The notes: generated by a model not told the origin, from the sequence alone. Positions 32,029 through 39,794 are shown, counted from the stretch's first letter. The stretch: 53,530 nt of DNA from Cryobacterium frigoriphilum (GCF_004403305.1 NZ_SOHE01000037.1:331-53860), one strand, 5' to 3'. Made by a program: numbers and translations.

Positions 32029-33399
32029 GTGGTAGACCCCACCGAACCGGTTGTCGTGGCAGAGAAATCAGTGATCGCCGGCCTTGACCACTGGCGCACA
32101 CTGCCGATCAAGCAGCAGCCGACCTGGCCCGACGCGGCCGTCGTCGCCGCAGCCTCGGCCGAGCTGGCCACCCAGCCGCCCCTCGTCTTCGCGGGCGAGG
32201 TCGATATTCTGCGCGACCGTCTCGCCCAGGCCGCGAGCGGCCACGCTTTCCTGCTGCAGGGCGGCGACTGCGCCGAGACCTTCAGCGGTGCGACCGCCGA
32301 GCAGATTCGTAACCGCGTCAAGACCGTGCTGCAAATGGCCGTCGTTCTCACCTACGGCGCTTCGATGCCCGTCATCAAGATGGGCCGCATGGCCGGCCAG
32401 TTCGCCAAGCCGCGCTCGAGTAACTTCGAGACCCGGGGCGACGTCACCCTGCCCGCCTACCGCGGTGACATCGTGAACGGCTACGACTTCACCCCGGAAT
32501 CCCGCGAGGCCGACCCGGCCCGTCTCGTGAAGGGGTACCACACCGCCGCATCGACCCTCAACCTCATCCGGGCCTTCACGCAGGGCGGCTTCGCCGACCT
32601 GCGACAGGTGCACAGCTGGAATCAGGGCTTCGCGAAGAACCCGGCCAACCAGCGGTACGAGAAGGTCGCCAAAGAGATCGACCGGGCGATCAAGTTCATG
32701 ATCGCCTGCGGAGCCGACTTCGAGGCCATGCGTCGCACCGAGTTCTACACGAGCCACGAGGGCCTGCTCATGGACTACGAGCGCCCCATGACCCGCATCG
32801 ACTCCCGCACCGGCACGCCGTACAACACGAGCGCGCACTTCGTCTGGATCGGAGAGCGTACTCGCGACCTCGACGGAGCGCACGTGGACTTCCTGTCGCG
32901 TGTGCGCAACCCGATCGGCGTCAAGCTCGGCCCGAGCACCTCGGCCGACGACATGCTGCGCCTGATCGACAAGCTCGACCCCAACCGCGAGCCCGGGCGG
33001 CTCACGTTCATCACCCGGATGGGCGCCGGCAAGATTCGCGACGCCCTGCCGCCGCTGCTCGAAGCCATCAAGGCCAGCGACGCGACCCCGCTGTGGGTGA
33101 CCGACCCCATGCACGGTAACGGCGTCACGACACCGACCGGCTACAAGACGCGTCGCTTCGACGACGTCGTCGACGAGGTCAAGGGCTTCTTCGAGGCGCA
33201 CCGCGCGGTCGGCACCCACCCGGGTGGCATCCACGTGGAACTCACCGGCGACGACGTCACGGAGTGCCTCGGCGGCTCGGAGCACATTGACGAGGCCGCT
33301 CTTGCGACCCGTTACGAGTCGCTCTGCGACCCGCGCCTGAACCACATGCAGTCTCTCGAGTTGGCCTTCCTGGTGGCCGAGGAGCTCGCCGTTCGCTAG
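32029..33399 (+). CDS. aroG: Class II 3-deoxy-7-phosphoheptulonate synthase
   Basis: A protein of about 456 residues of the plant/actinobacterial class II DAHP synthase type: FLLQGGDCAETFSG, IKMGRMAGQFAKPRS, FYTSHEGLLMDYE, GVKLGPSTSADDM and WVTDPMHGN. It joins phosphoenolpyruvate and erythrose 4-phosphate, the first step to aromatic amino acids. GTG at 32029 follows AGGA by about 8 nt; the frame is open 10 codons earlier. In mycobacteria this enzyme partners with chorismate mutase and is inhibited by aromatic amino acids. It is convergent with the PASTA kinase gene. Confidence 0.95.
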   Translation: MVDPTEPVVVAEKSVIAGLDHWRTLPIKQQPTWPDAAVVAAASAELATQPPLVFAGEVDILRDRLAQAASGHAFLLQGGDCAETFSGATAEQIRNRVKTVLQMAVVLTYGASMPVIKMGRMAGQFAKPRSSNFETRGDVTLPAYRGDIVNGYDFTPESREADPARLVKGYHTAASTLNLIRAFTQGGFADLRQVHSWNQGFAKNPANQRYEKVAKEIDRAIKFMIACGADFEAMRRTEFYTSHEGLLMDYERPMTRIDSRTGTPYNTSAHFVWIGERTRDLDGAHVDFLSRVRNPIGVKLGPSTSADDMLRLIDKLDPNREPGRLTFITRMGAGKIRDALPPLLEAIKASDATPLWVTDPMHGNGVTTPTGYKTRRFDDVVDEVKGFFEAHRAVGTHPGGIHVELTGDDVTECLGGSEHIDEAALATRYESLCDPRLNHMQSLELAFLVAEELAVR

Positions 33400-33427
33400 T
33401 AGGTTCCCGCCCCACCCGCCCCATCTC

Positions 33428-33488
33428 CGCGAGAGCGGGTGATTCGTCGTTCAGACCCGCTCTAACCGACGATCCACCCGCTTTCGCG
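33428..33488. repeat. Hairpin repeat, copy B (three-arm palindrome)
   Basis: CGCGAGAGCGGGT (33428-33440) pairs with ACCCGCTTTCGCG (33476-33488) over 13 positions with one G-T. The internal ACCCGCTCT (33455-33463) also pairs perfectly with AGAGCGGGT (33432-33440), and TCGTCG/CGACGA (33444-33449, 33667-equivalent position 33467-33472) extends the outer stem. The design and parts of the sequence match copy A at 7151-7227. It lies 28 nt after the aroG stop, in the 475-nt convergent gap 33400-33874, which otherwise holds only repeats and no convincing gene. Confidence 0.8.
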
Positions 33489-33492
33489 TGCG

Positions 33493-33534
33493 GGTGGGCG
33501 TCGTGGGGTGGGCGTCGTGGGGTGGGCGTTGTGG
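33493..33534. repeat. 14-bp tandem repeat, 3 units
   Basis: GGTGGGCGTCGTGG occurs three times head to tail (33493-33506, 33507-33520, 33521-33534; the last with one C to T change), followed by a partial GGTGG. Noncoding, in the aroG-kinase gap. Confidence 0.9.
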
Positions 33535-33640
33535 GGTGGCCGGATGGGACCGGCTGCGGGCGTGCTGGCCGCCGGGTCCTCGGTGCGTGCTGCGGCAGCG
33601 GATGCCGCGCGCGTGCGGCAGCGGCCGCGCTCGGTGATGA

Positions 33641-33702
33641 GCGCGCCCGATACGGGTGGCCGCTACGGCCGTTACGGTAGCGCGTCCCCGTATCGGGCGC
33701 GC
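33641..33702. repeat. Perfect 16-bp inverted repeat with internal stem
   Basis: GCGCGCCCGATACGGG (33641-33656) and its exact complement at 33687-33702 are separated by 30 nt, inside which CGCTAC/GTAGCG (33661-33666, 33676-33681) form a further 6-bp stem. It is a cruciform-capable element in the middle of the convergent aroG-kinase gap. Confidence 0.88.
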
Positions 33703-33748
33703 TTACGGTGCCAACGTGCCTTTCGCCCCAGATCGCCGCGCCACGTTC

Positions 33749-33788
33749 CGCGAGAGCGGTTGAATCGTCGCTCTGACACGCTTTCGCG
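33749..33788. repeat. Hairpin repeat, copy C (shortened)
   Basis: CGCGAGAGCG (33749-33758) and CGCTTTCGCG (33779-33788) pair over 10 bp with one G-T. The left part matches copy B closely (GAATCGTCGCTCTGAC versus GATTCGTCGTTCAGAC), but the middle arm and 3' arm are merged, as if about 20 nt had been deleted. Same orientation as copy B, about 320 bp away. Confidence 0.75.
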
Positions 33789-33874
33789 ACCTTGACGAAG
33801 CCTCGGGGCTTGTCAGCCGCGCTGGCCCGCACCGCTTCGAGACCCATATCGGTGTGCGGCGCGGCGCGGCACGC

Positions 33875-35854
33875 CTATGCGGTGAAACTGATCTTGATCG
33901 TTGAACCCGCTGGAACGAGCTGACCTTCCCCCGGTTCCAGCTTCATGACCGTGAAGAAATTCGACGCACCCGGTGCGTCGGCGAACGGAATGTAGTCCAG
34001 TTTCAATCCGGAGGCCTCGAGCAGGGGTTTGGCTTCAGTCCAGGATAGGCCGACGACGTTTCTGGGAACCTCGACCGGCTCCGGGCCGCGGGAGATCGTC
34101 AGCGTGATCGTCGCTCCGGCGCGAACCGTTCCCTCGGGTGCCGAGCCGCGAATCACATCGCCCTCCGGCACGCTGTCGTCGTAGGATTCCTCGCCGCGGG
34201 TCACGAGCAGGCCCTTGTCGGCCAGAATCGCCGTGGCATCCTCGACCGACTCGCCGGCGACCGCGGGAATGGCCCCGAGAGACACGACGAGGTTCACGGT
34301 GAGTCCCTCGAAGTAGTCGCCGCCAGCGGATACGTCGGCGCCGTCGCTCTCTTTGCTGGCGGCGATCACGACCCCGGCCTCGACATCGGCGCTGAAGATC
34401 GGGTCGACCGTGCCGACGACGGCGGCCAGCCCGGTGATCGTGTCTTCTGCGTCGCCTTGACTGAGCCCCGCGAGGGCCGGCAGGGTGATCGGCTGCAGCC
34501 CCAGCGAGACGATGACCTGCACGACACTGTCCTGCCCGAGCCGCGTGCCGGCGCCCGGTTCGGTTCCCGTGACGAGCCCTTCGGGAATCGTCGCGCTGTA
34601 CACCGAACCGGGCTCGGCAACCAGGCCGAGTTCGAGCAGCCGCGCCGCGGCATCCTCTGGGGTGGAACTCACGAGCGAGGGCACGGCGACCTCGGAGCCG
34701 GGCCCCGAGCCGAAGTACCAGCCGGTGCCGCCGATGACGGTCGCGAGAAACAGAACGAGGGCGAACAGCCAGTAGCCGCGGGCCTTGCGGCCGCGCGTCT
34801 TCTTCGCCAGAACGGCCCCGTTGGCAACCGTGCCGCCACCGGGCAAGACGAGGTCGTTGGACGCACCTGGTCCGGTGGGAAGCAGCGTCGCTGCTCCCAG
34901 AATCTGGGTTTCGGCTTCGGCCGTGAGCGGTGAAACCGGCGCCCCCAGCAGCACGCCGCTGGTCTGGCCGCCGCGCGGCATGACCATCGTCTTGGTGCCC
35001 GCGACGGCGGGGCGCAGCATGCTGCCCACATCGAGCAGTTGGTCGAGCATGACGCGCGCGTCACGGGGACGCTGTTCCGGGTCGCGCGCGGTCGCCCACA
35101 GCACGAGCTCGTCGAGTTCCTGGGGGATCGAGGGCACCTTGCTGCTGGGCATCGGAACCGTGTCGTTCGCGTGCTGGTAGGCGATCTGCATGGGTGCATC
35201 GCCGACGTAGGGCTGCTCGCCAGTGAGCATCTCGAACGTCATGATGCCGAGGGCGTAAATGTCGCTGCGCGCATCCGCCACTCCGCGCGTGACGAGCTCG
35301 GGGGAGAGGTATGCGATCGTGCCCAGCAGGGCCTGACCGGTCGCCGTGTTGTTATTGCTCGCGCGGGCCAGGCCGAAGTCGCTGATCTTGATGCGGCCGT
35401 CGTCGGCGAGCAGCACATTCTCGGGCTTCACATCGCGGTGCACGATTCCGGCCTTGTGGGCCGCGGCGAGACCGCTCAGCACCGCTTCGAGAATGTCGAG
35501 GGTCTGCTCGGGGGTCAGCCGCCCGTAATCTTTGAGCAGATCGCGCAGGGTGATGCCCGGCAGGTACTCCATGACGAGGTAGGCCATGTCGGCGTCCTGG
35601 CCCTGGTCGAAGACGTTGACCACGTTGGGGTGCGCGAGCCTCGCGGCCGACCGGGCCTCCTGAATGAAACGGCTGCGAAAATCGGCGTCATCGGCGAGGT
35701 GGCCGTGCATGATCTTGAGCGCAACCCGGCGTTCCAGGCGCAAATCCGTGGCGAGGTAGACCGTGGCCATGCCGCCGCGGGCGATTCGCGAGCGCACCTC
35801 ATAGCGGCCATCAATCAGACGGCCGAGCATCGGGTCGGTCGGGATATCACTCAC
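33875..35854 (-). CDS. Ser/Thr protein kinase with four PASTA domains (PknB/PknL type)
   Basis: A 659-residue transmembrane kinase. The kinase domain (about 18-275) has ATP Lys47 (VALKIM), catalytic loop HRDVKPENVLL with Asp141 and DFG at 159-161. A juxtamembrane region, one helix (GYWLFALVLFLATVIGGTGW, about 370-390), and four extracellular PASTA repeats follow, starting at VAVPSLVSS, ITLPALAGLS, AVAGESVEDA and VEVPRNVVGL. PASTA domains sense muropeptides or lipid II and tie kinase activity to wall growth. Position next to an Rv2175c-like gene and idsA2 matches mycobacterial pknL, although PknL itself lacks PASTA repeats. GTG start is probably leaderless. Confidence 0.94.
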   Translation of the reverse strand: MSDIPTDPMLGRLIDGRYEVRSRIARGGMATVYLATDLRLERRVALKIMHGHLADDADFRSRFIQEARSAARLAHPNVVNVFDQGQDADMAYLVMEYLPGITLRDLLKDYGRLTPEQTLDILEAVLSGLAAAHKAGIVHRDVKPENVLLADDGRIKISDFGLARASNNNTATGQALLGTIAYLSPELVTRGVADARSDIYALGIMTFEMLTGEQPYVGDAPMQIAYQHANDTVPMPSSKVPSIPQELDELVLWATARDPEQRPRDARVMLDQLLDVGSMLRPAVAGTKTMVMPRGGQTSGVLLGAPVSPLTAEAETQILGAATLLPTGPGASNDLVLPGGGTVANGAVLAKKTRGRKARGYWLFALVLFLATVIGGTGWYFGSGPGSEVAVPSLVSSTPEDAAARLLELGLVAEPGSVYSATIPEGLVTGTEPGAGTRLGQDSVVQVIVSLGLQPITLPALAGLSQGDAEDTITGLAAVVGTVDPIFSADVEAGVVIAASKESDGADVSAGGDYFEGLTVNLVVSLGAIPAVAGESVEDATAILADKGLLVTRGEESYDDSVPEGDVIRGSAPEGTVRAGATITLTISRGPEPVEVPRNVVGLSWTEAKPLLEASGLKLDYIPFADAPGASNFFTVMKLEPGEGQLVPAGSTIKISFTA

Positions 35855-35861
35855 TCGATTT

Positions 35862-35867
35862 ATTCTA
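35862..35867 (-). promoter_or_regulatory. Putative -10 box of leaderless kinase transcript
   Basis: On the minus strand TAGAAT is followed by 7 nt and the GTG start codon at 35854. No Shine-Dalgarno sequence precedes the GTG. Confidence 0.5.
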
Positions 35868-35932
35868 GGGATTCGCGAGGCATCGGCGCGGCAAACACTC
35901 CGCCAAGACGAATCTCACCCGGCTGCCGCCGG

Positions 35933-36015
35933 ACCATTCGACGCAGTCCGACGGGAATTTCGGCAGGTCCGGCCCGAACAGGGCGTTGTTGGGGCGTTTT
36001 TTCGCGTCGAATGGT
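35933..36015. repeat. 12-bp inverted repeat in the LysM-kinase gap
   Basis: ACCATTCGACGC (35933-35944) and GCGTCGAATGGT (36004-36015) are perfect complements 59 nt apart. The pair spans most of the 177-nt gap between the LysM gene stop (36032) and the kinase start (35854), both minus strand. It could close a large stem at the 3' end of the LysM transcript or bind a regulator. Confidence 0.65.
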
Positions 36016-36031
36016 TCGCGGGGCAATCGGG

Positions 36032-37354
36032 TCAGCCCAGCTGCGGCAGCCAGAGCCGAGCAGAGGCCTCCCACTTGGCGTAGAAGTCTGGGTGGGCCGA
36101 GATTTGAACGGCCTGGGCGGCATCCGTCACGCTCATGGACTCCCAGCCGGGAATGTCGAGCAGCCCTCGGGTCACGCCGGGGTTCGGGTTGCCGGCCCCG
36201 CCGAAGAACGCGAGGCTGGCCCTGGTCGAGTCCATCACCTGTTCGTTGGTGCCCCAACCGATGCTGGGACGCTGCTGAAACAGGCCGAGGGAGTCGCGGT
36301 CACCGTGGTCCACATTGCGCAGGCCGGATTCCTGGGCGGCCGCGGCGAGGGCGATGACGAGCCCCTGGTCGGAGACTCCGGCGGCACGCCCGACCGAGAC
36401 GATGGTCTGCGCGTTTTGGCGCATCTCATCTGTCATGACGGTGGTCACGAAGACGGCTGCCTCGGCCGTGGGCAGCGCGGCAGCGGCTGCGGCTTCTGCG
36501 GCGGCTGCGGCGGCGGCGGCGATGACCGCGGCCGGCTGCGGCACTGTCAGAACCTGGCCCGGGTAGATCATGCTCGACCAGCCGAGGCCGTTGGCGTCGA
36601 GCATCTCCTGCACCGACAGGCCCGCTGCGGCCGCGACGGCCCCGATGGTGTCGCCGGTGGCAATGGTGTGTGAGCCCGCGGCCGGGGCCACGAACGCCGC
36701 GGGGGCTGCGGCCACGGGCGTGACGGCGGCGACGGATGCCGGCGCTCCCGGAATCACGATGGCCTGCCCCGGAAAAATGGTGCTGCTGCGGGTCAAACCG
36801 TTGGCGTCGAGGAGCGCCTGCACCGACACCGCGGCGCCGGCCGCGATGCCGCTGAGCGTGTCGCCGGCGACGACGGTGTGCTGCCCGGCCGGGGCAGGGG
36901 GCGCCGGCGTCGACACCGGAGCCGGCGCCTGCTCGGCGAGTTTGAGCACCTGGCCGGGAAAGATGAGGGCCGACCAGCCGAGGCCGTTGAGCGCGAGCAC
37001 CGACGCGCTCGCAAGACCGAATCGACCGGCGATTGCGCTGATGGTGTCACCCTCGACAACGGTGTACTCAGTCGGTGCGGCCTCGGTGCGCACCGCTGCG
37101 GTGGTGACCGTTGGGGTCGGCGCGGCGAGCAGTGGTCCGGAGCCGAGCTGCTTCTTCGCGAGCCCGGCGGCCTGGGCCGGGGACGCGAGGTTCAGGGAGA
37201 GCGCGAGGCTGCTGACGAGCACGATCGGCACGCTCAGCGCGAGGCTCCGCGACATGCCCCGTGAACTGGGGGTGTCGTCTGCAGGCCGGGATTCCCGGCG
37301 TTTTTGCGTCAAAGCCGCGACTTTCTGCACCATTTTGCTCACTTCGGCCGACAT
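36032..37354 (-). CDS. Secreted protein with three LysM domains and a C-terminal catalytic-like domain
   Basis: A protein of about 440 residues. After a basic N-terminus a signal-like helix (SLALSVPIVLVSSLALSLNL, cleavage near AQA-AG) precedes three LysM modules: YTVVEGDTISAIAGRFGLAS, HTVVAGDTLSGIAAGAAVSV and HTIATGDTIGAVAAAAGLSV, each ending in FPGQ/YPGQ. The C-terminal 140 residues (AAAQESGLRNVDHGDRDSLG, LFQQRPSIGWGTNEQVMD) resemble a conserved actinobacterial lysozyme-like fold with a Glu in QESGLRN. It probably binds and perhaps cleaves peptidoglycan. ATG at 37354 follows GGGAG; the frame is open 40 codons upstream. Ala-rich stretches link the modules. Confidence 0.87.
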   Translation of the reverse strand: MSAEVSKMVQKVAALTQKRRESRPADDTPSSRGMSRSLALSVPIVLVSSLALSLNLASPAQAAGLAKKQLGSGPLLAAPTPTVTTAAVRTEAAPTEYTVVEGDTISAIAGRFGLASASVLALNGLGWSALIFPGQVLKLAEQAPAPVSTPAPPAPAGQHTVVAGDTLSGIAAGAAVSVQALLDANGLTRSSTIFPGQAIVIPGAPASVAAVTPVAAAPAAFVAPAAGSHTIATGDTIGAVAAAAGLSVQEMLDANGLGWSSMIYPGQVLTVPQPAAVIAAAAAAAAEAAAAAALPTAEAAVFVTTVMTDEMRQNAQTIVSVGRAAGVSDQGLVIALAAAAQESGLRNVDHGDRDSLGLFQQRPSIGWGTNEQVMDSTRASLAFFGGAGNPNPGVTRGLLDIPGWESMSVTDAAQAVQISAHPDFYAKWEASARLWLPQLG

Positions 37355-37410
37355 TGAGCTCCCATTCGTTGCTTTCGACTGACCACGCTGGCACATATCG
37401 GCAGAGGAGT

Positions 37411-37437
37411 CAATCAGCGTCACCGGCGTGACGATTG
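37411..37437. promoter_or_regulatory. Palindrome in the LysM / Rv2175c-like divergent gap
   Basis: CGTCAC (37418-37423) and GTGACG (37428-37433) are perfect arms around CGGC, and outer CAAT/ATTG (37411-37414, 37434-37437) extend the symmetry with a 3-nt bulge on the left. It lies midway between divergent start codons at 37354 and 37494. An operator serving both genes is possible; the small DNA-binding protein encoded next door is a candidate binder. Confidence 0.4.
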
Positions 37438-37493
37438 CGCACGGCGCGGCAGGTTCGTTTGAACCGAACGCCAAATCGTGGGAGGCTTAGTAG

Positions 37494-37835
37494 GTGACCG
37501 AAGAGTTTTCAGAGCCGCAGTGGCTCACCCTCCCCGCCCTTGTCAATGTGCTCAACGTCAGCGCCAGCCGCGTCAAGCAGCTGATCGAAGACAAATTCCT
37601 GCTCGCGATTCGCCGTGACGGCGTGCTGCAGGTACCCGCCGCGTTCATTCGTGACGGCGCGCCGCTTCCCGAATTGCGCGGCACCATCTTCGTGCTCGGC
37701 GACGACGGCTTCACCGACGTGCAGGCCATGGACTGGCTGCTCAACGTCGACGACAGCCTCGGCGCGGCACCCATCGACGCCCTGCGCGCCGGCCGCAAGG
37801 CCGAGGTGCGACGCGTCGCCCAGGCGCTGGCCTAA
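37494..37835 (+). CDS. Rv2175c-family small DNA-binding protein
   Basis: A 113-residue winged-helix protein: WLTLPALVNVLNVSASRVKQ as HTH, then a C-terminal domain with GTIFVLGDDGFTDVQAMDWL. This is the family of mycobacterial Rv2175c, a DNA-binding protein phosphorylated by the kinase PknL; the PASTA kinase gene two genes away fits that pairing. GTG at 37494 is preceded by GGGAGG about 8 nt upstream. It is convergent with the polyprenyl synthase gene. Its targets are unknown. Confidence 0.88.
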   Translation: MTEEFSEPQWLTLPALVNVLNVSASRVKQLIEDKFLLAIRRDGVLQVPAAFIRDGAPLPELRGTIFVLGDDGFTDVQAMDWLLNVDDSLGAAPIDALRAGRKAEVRRVAQALA

Positions 37836-37922
37836 GCAGGCAACACGGCGCCGGCCTCACTGCACCGCTCGCGGCGCTTGTCTGACGGCGACGGCGCCCG
37901 CGCCACCGCGAGCGCCCGCCCG

Positions 37923-39017
37923 CTAGAACGTTCGGCGCGTCACCTTCGCGCTGAGCGTGCGCAGCTGCGACCGAGCGGTCGCAGCGAGCGGTGCGTCCTC
38001 GAGCACGGCTTCTGCCTCGGCGACCCGTTCGGCGATGAGTGCCTCGACCCGGTCGACCGCGCCGCTGGTCAGGATCAGCTGCTGCAACACCGCAATGCGG
38101 GGGGCGTCGAGCGTCAGGTCGCCGAGTTCCGCGTCGAGCAGCGTGCGTTCGCTTGCGCCGAGCGTCTCGCGAGCCAGGGCGACCAGCACGGTGCGTTTGC
38201 CCTCGCGCAGGTCATCGCCGCTCGGTTTGCCGGTAACGGATGCGTCACCGAAGACTCCAAGCAGATCGTCACGCAGCTGATAGGCGATGCCCAGCGGCAG
38301 CCCGAAGGCGCGCAGGGCGTCGAGCTGGTCCGGCGTGCCCCCGGCCAGAGCCGCCCCGATCACGAGGGGTGCCTGCACGCTGTACTTCGCCGACTTGAAG
38401 GTGATCACGCGCAGCGCGCGATCGAGCAGCTCCGACTCGGGCTGCACAATCCAGGCCTGCTCCTCGAGAATGTCGAGGTACTGGCCAGCGGTCACCTCGG
38501 TGCGCATGTGATTGAACTCCAGCCGGGCTCGCCGACCGGCGGCACGGGCATCCGTCGTCAGCGCCTCGAGGCCCTCGTCGAGCAGCTCATCGCTCCAGCC
38601 GAGCAGCAGATCGCCGAGCAGAATCGCCGACGCACGGCCGAAATCACCCGCCGTGCCGGCCCAACCCTCGCGCAGATGCAGCCCCTCGAAGAGCTTGTGG
38701 GCGGATGCTCCGCCCCGCCGGGTATCGGAATTGTCGATGATGTCGTCGTGCACGAGCGCGGCGGCGTGGAAAATCTCGAGGGCAGCGGCGGCCGACACGA
38801 CGGGTGCGAGATCGCCGAATTCGTCGCCGCGCACGCTCTGCCAGCCCCAGTAGCAAAAAAGGGCTCTGAAGCGCTTTCCACCGCTGAGAAATTGCCGTGA
38901 GAAGTCCACTAACGGCGTCAGATCACGGCTGATCAAGGACACAATTGGTTCACGGGTAATCAGGAATTCGTCGACACGAGAATCAACCAGATCGACCAGA
39001 CGAGTGCTTTCAGTCAC
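37923..39017 (-). CDS. Polyprenyl diphosphate synthase (IdsA2-like)
   Basis: A 364-residue trans-prenyltransferase. FLSGGKRFRALFCYWGW, first Asp-rich motif LVHDDIIDNSDTRRGG and second YQLRDDLLGVFGD. It elongates allylic diphosphates with IPP; chain length cannot be set with confidence from sequence. Together with crtE this is the second such gene in the window, and its place beside the wall-synthesis genes suggests longer-chain or housekeeping use (quinones, lipid carrier). GTG at 39017 appears leaderless, with TAGGCT 6 nt upstream. Synteny equals mycobacterial idsA2 (Rv2173). Confidence 0.92.
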   Translation of the reverse strand: MTESTRLVDLVDSRVDEFLITREPIVSLISRDLTPLVDFSRQFLSGGKRFRALFCYWGWQSVRGDEFGDLAPVVSAAAALEIFHAAALVHDDIIDNSDTRRGGASAHKLFEGLHLREGWAGTAGDFGRASAILLGDLLLGWSDELLDEGLEALTTDARAAGRRARLEFNHMRTEVTAGQYLDILEEQAWIVQPESELLDRALRVITFKSAKYSVQAPLVIGAALAGGTPDQLDALRAFGLPLGIAYQLRDDLLGVFGDASVTGKPSGDDLREGKRTVLVALARETLGASERTLLDAELGDLTLDAPRIAVLQQLILTSGAVDRVEALIAERVAEAEAVLEDAPLAATARSQLRTLSAKVTRRTF

Positions 39018-39023
39018 CTGCCT

Positions 39024-39029
39024 AGCCTA
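39024..39029 (-). promoter_or_regulatory. Putative -10 box of leaderless polyprenyl synthase transcript
   Basis: On the minus strand TAGGCT is followed by 6 nt and the GTG start codon at 39017, without a Shine-Dalgarno sequence. Confidence 0.45.
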
Positions 39030-39092
39030 GCCACCGTGGCGGGGTTAGAATTGAGAGCCAACCCGCTCGATCCCGTTATTGGAGGGAATGAG

Positions 39093-39473
39093 ATGCCGCT
39101 TTCGGAACAGGAGCAGCGACTCCTTGAAGAGATGGAGCGCAGCCTTTATCACAACGATGCCGACTTTGTCGCCAGCGTCGGTGTGACGAGACTTCGACCC
39201 AACTATCGCTCAATCGTCATCGGTGTCTTGCTTGCCGTTGCCGGAATCGGCGCGCTGATTGCCGGGGTTGCATTGCAGCAACTGTGGTTGGGCATCGTGG
39301 GCTTCGCCCTCATGTTCGCTGGCGTACTGATTGCCATCACTCCCGGAAAGTCCGTGCGCGGATTCTCCGGTCCGCCCCCCGCCGGCCGCAGTTCAGCGCC
39401 GGCCTCGTCGGAGCAGGGCTTTATGGATCGCATGAACGACCGCTGGGACCGTCGCCAGGACGGCCAGCAGTAG
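39093..39473 (+). CDS. DUF3040 small membrane protein
   Basis: A protein of about 126 residues. The N-terminal MPLSEQEQRLLEEMERSLYH is the DUF3040 hallmark, followed by two adjacent membrane helices (about residues 36-80) and a Gly/Pro/Ser-rich basic tail. Members such as Rv2169c lie upstream of mraZ in many actinobacteria; function is unknown. ATG at 39093 with GGAGGGA upstream is the start, and TAGAAT at 39046-39051 may be the -10 box. Confidence 0.87.
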   Translation: MPLSEQEQRLLEEMERSLYHNDADFVASVGVTRLRPNYRSIVIGVLLAVAGIGALIAGVALQQLWLGIVGFALMFAGVLIAITPGKSVRGFSGPPPAGRSSAPASSEQGFMDRMNDRWDRRQDGQQ

Positions 39474-39486
39474 CTCCGGCACCAAA

Positions 39487-39559
39487 CCAGCTCCACAGCA
39501 CGCCAGCTCCACAGCGCCCCACCAGCTCCACAGCGCCCCACCAGCTCCATCCAGTTCCA
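39487..39559. repeat. 16-19 bp tandem repeat, 4 units
   Basis: Units beginning CCAGCTCCA lie at 39487-39502 (16 bp), 39503-39521 and 39522-39540 (identical 19 bp), and 39541-39559 (degenerate). They start shortly after the DUF3040 stop codon. In the 350-nt gap 39474-39823 they are followed by a terminator and then the mraZ control region. Confidence 0.88.
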
Positions 39560-39585
39560 CCCCCAGACCTCATAATCTGACCTCC

Positions 39586-39618
39586 AAAAGGGCCGATCTT
39601 CTGATCGGCCCTTTTTTT
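39586..39618 (+). terminator. Intrinsic terminator after the DUF3040 gene
   Basis: AAAAGGGCCGATC (39586-39598) and GATCGGCCCTTTT (39603-39615) form a 13-bp stem with a TTCT loop, followed by more T residues. It is the only classical rho-independent terminator in the window and isolates the dcw cluster from upstream transcription. Confidence 0.92.
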
Positions 39619-39757
39619 GTACCCATTTTCGCTCCCGGAATGGGCGGTGGGCTGCACAGCGCTCCCTTTCCCTCCACCGCCCCAATCCCACTGCTTTCAG
39701 GGCTTCCCGGTGAACTTTCTCCGAATCCGGCCATCAATCCTGAGATCGTGGTTGATA

Positions 39758-39794
39758 GTGGAGTAAAGTGGAGCAACACCTGAGGCGGGTGGAG
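39758..39794 (+). promoter_or_regulatory. MraZ binding boxes upstream of mraZ
   Basis: GTGGAG occurs at 39758-39763, 39768-39773 and 39789-39794; the first two are 10 bp apart and the third is 21 bp further, two helical turns on. A degenerate copy (CCTGAG) sits at 39778-39783, keeping the 10-bp phase. MraZ represses its own operon by binding closely spaced repeats with a TGG core, so these are almost certainly its operators. Confidence 0.8.

Noticed and set aside
33257..33847. Open frames in the aroG-kinase gap (minus 33257-33847 and plus 33508-33795)
   Set aside because: They run through the tandem and inverted repeats, overlap the end of aroG, and their products are Arg/Pro/Ser-rich without motifs or a ribosome binding site.
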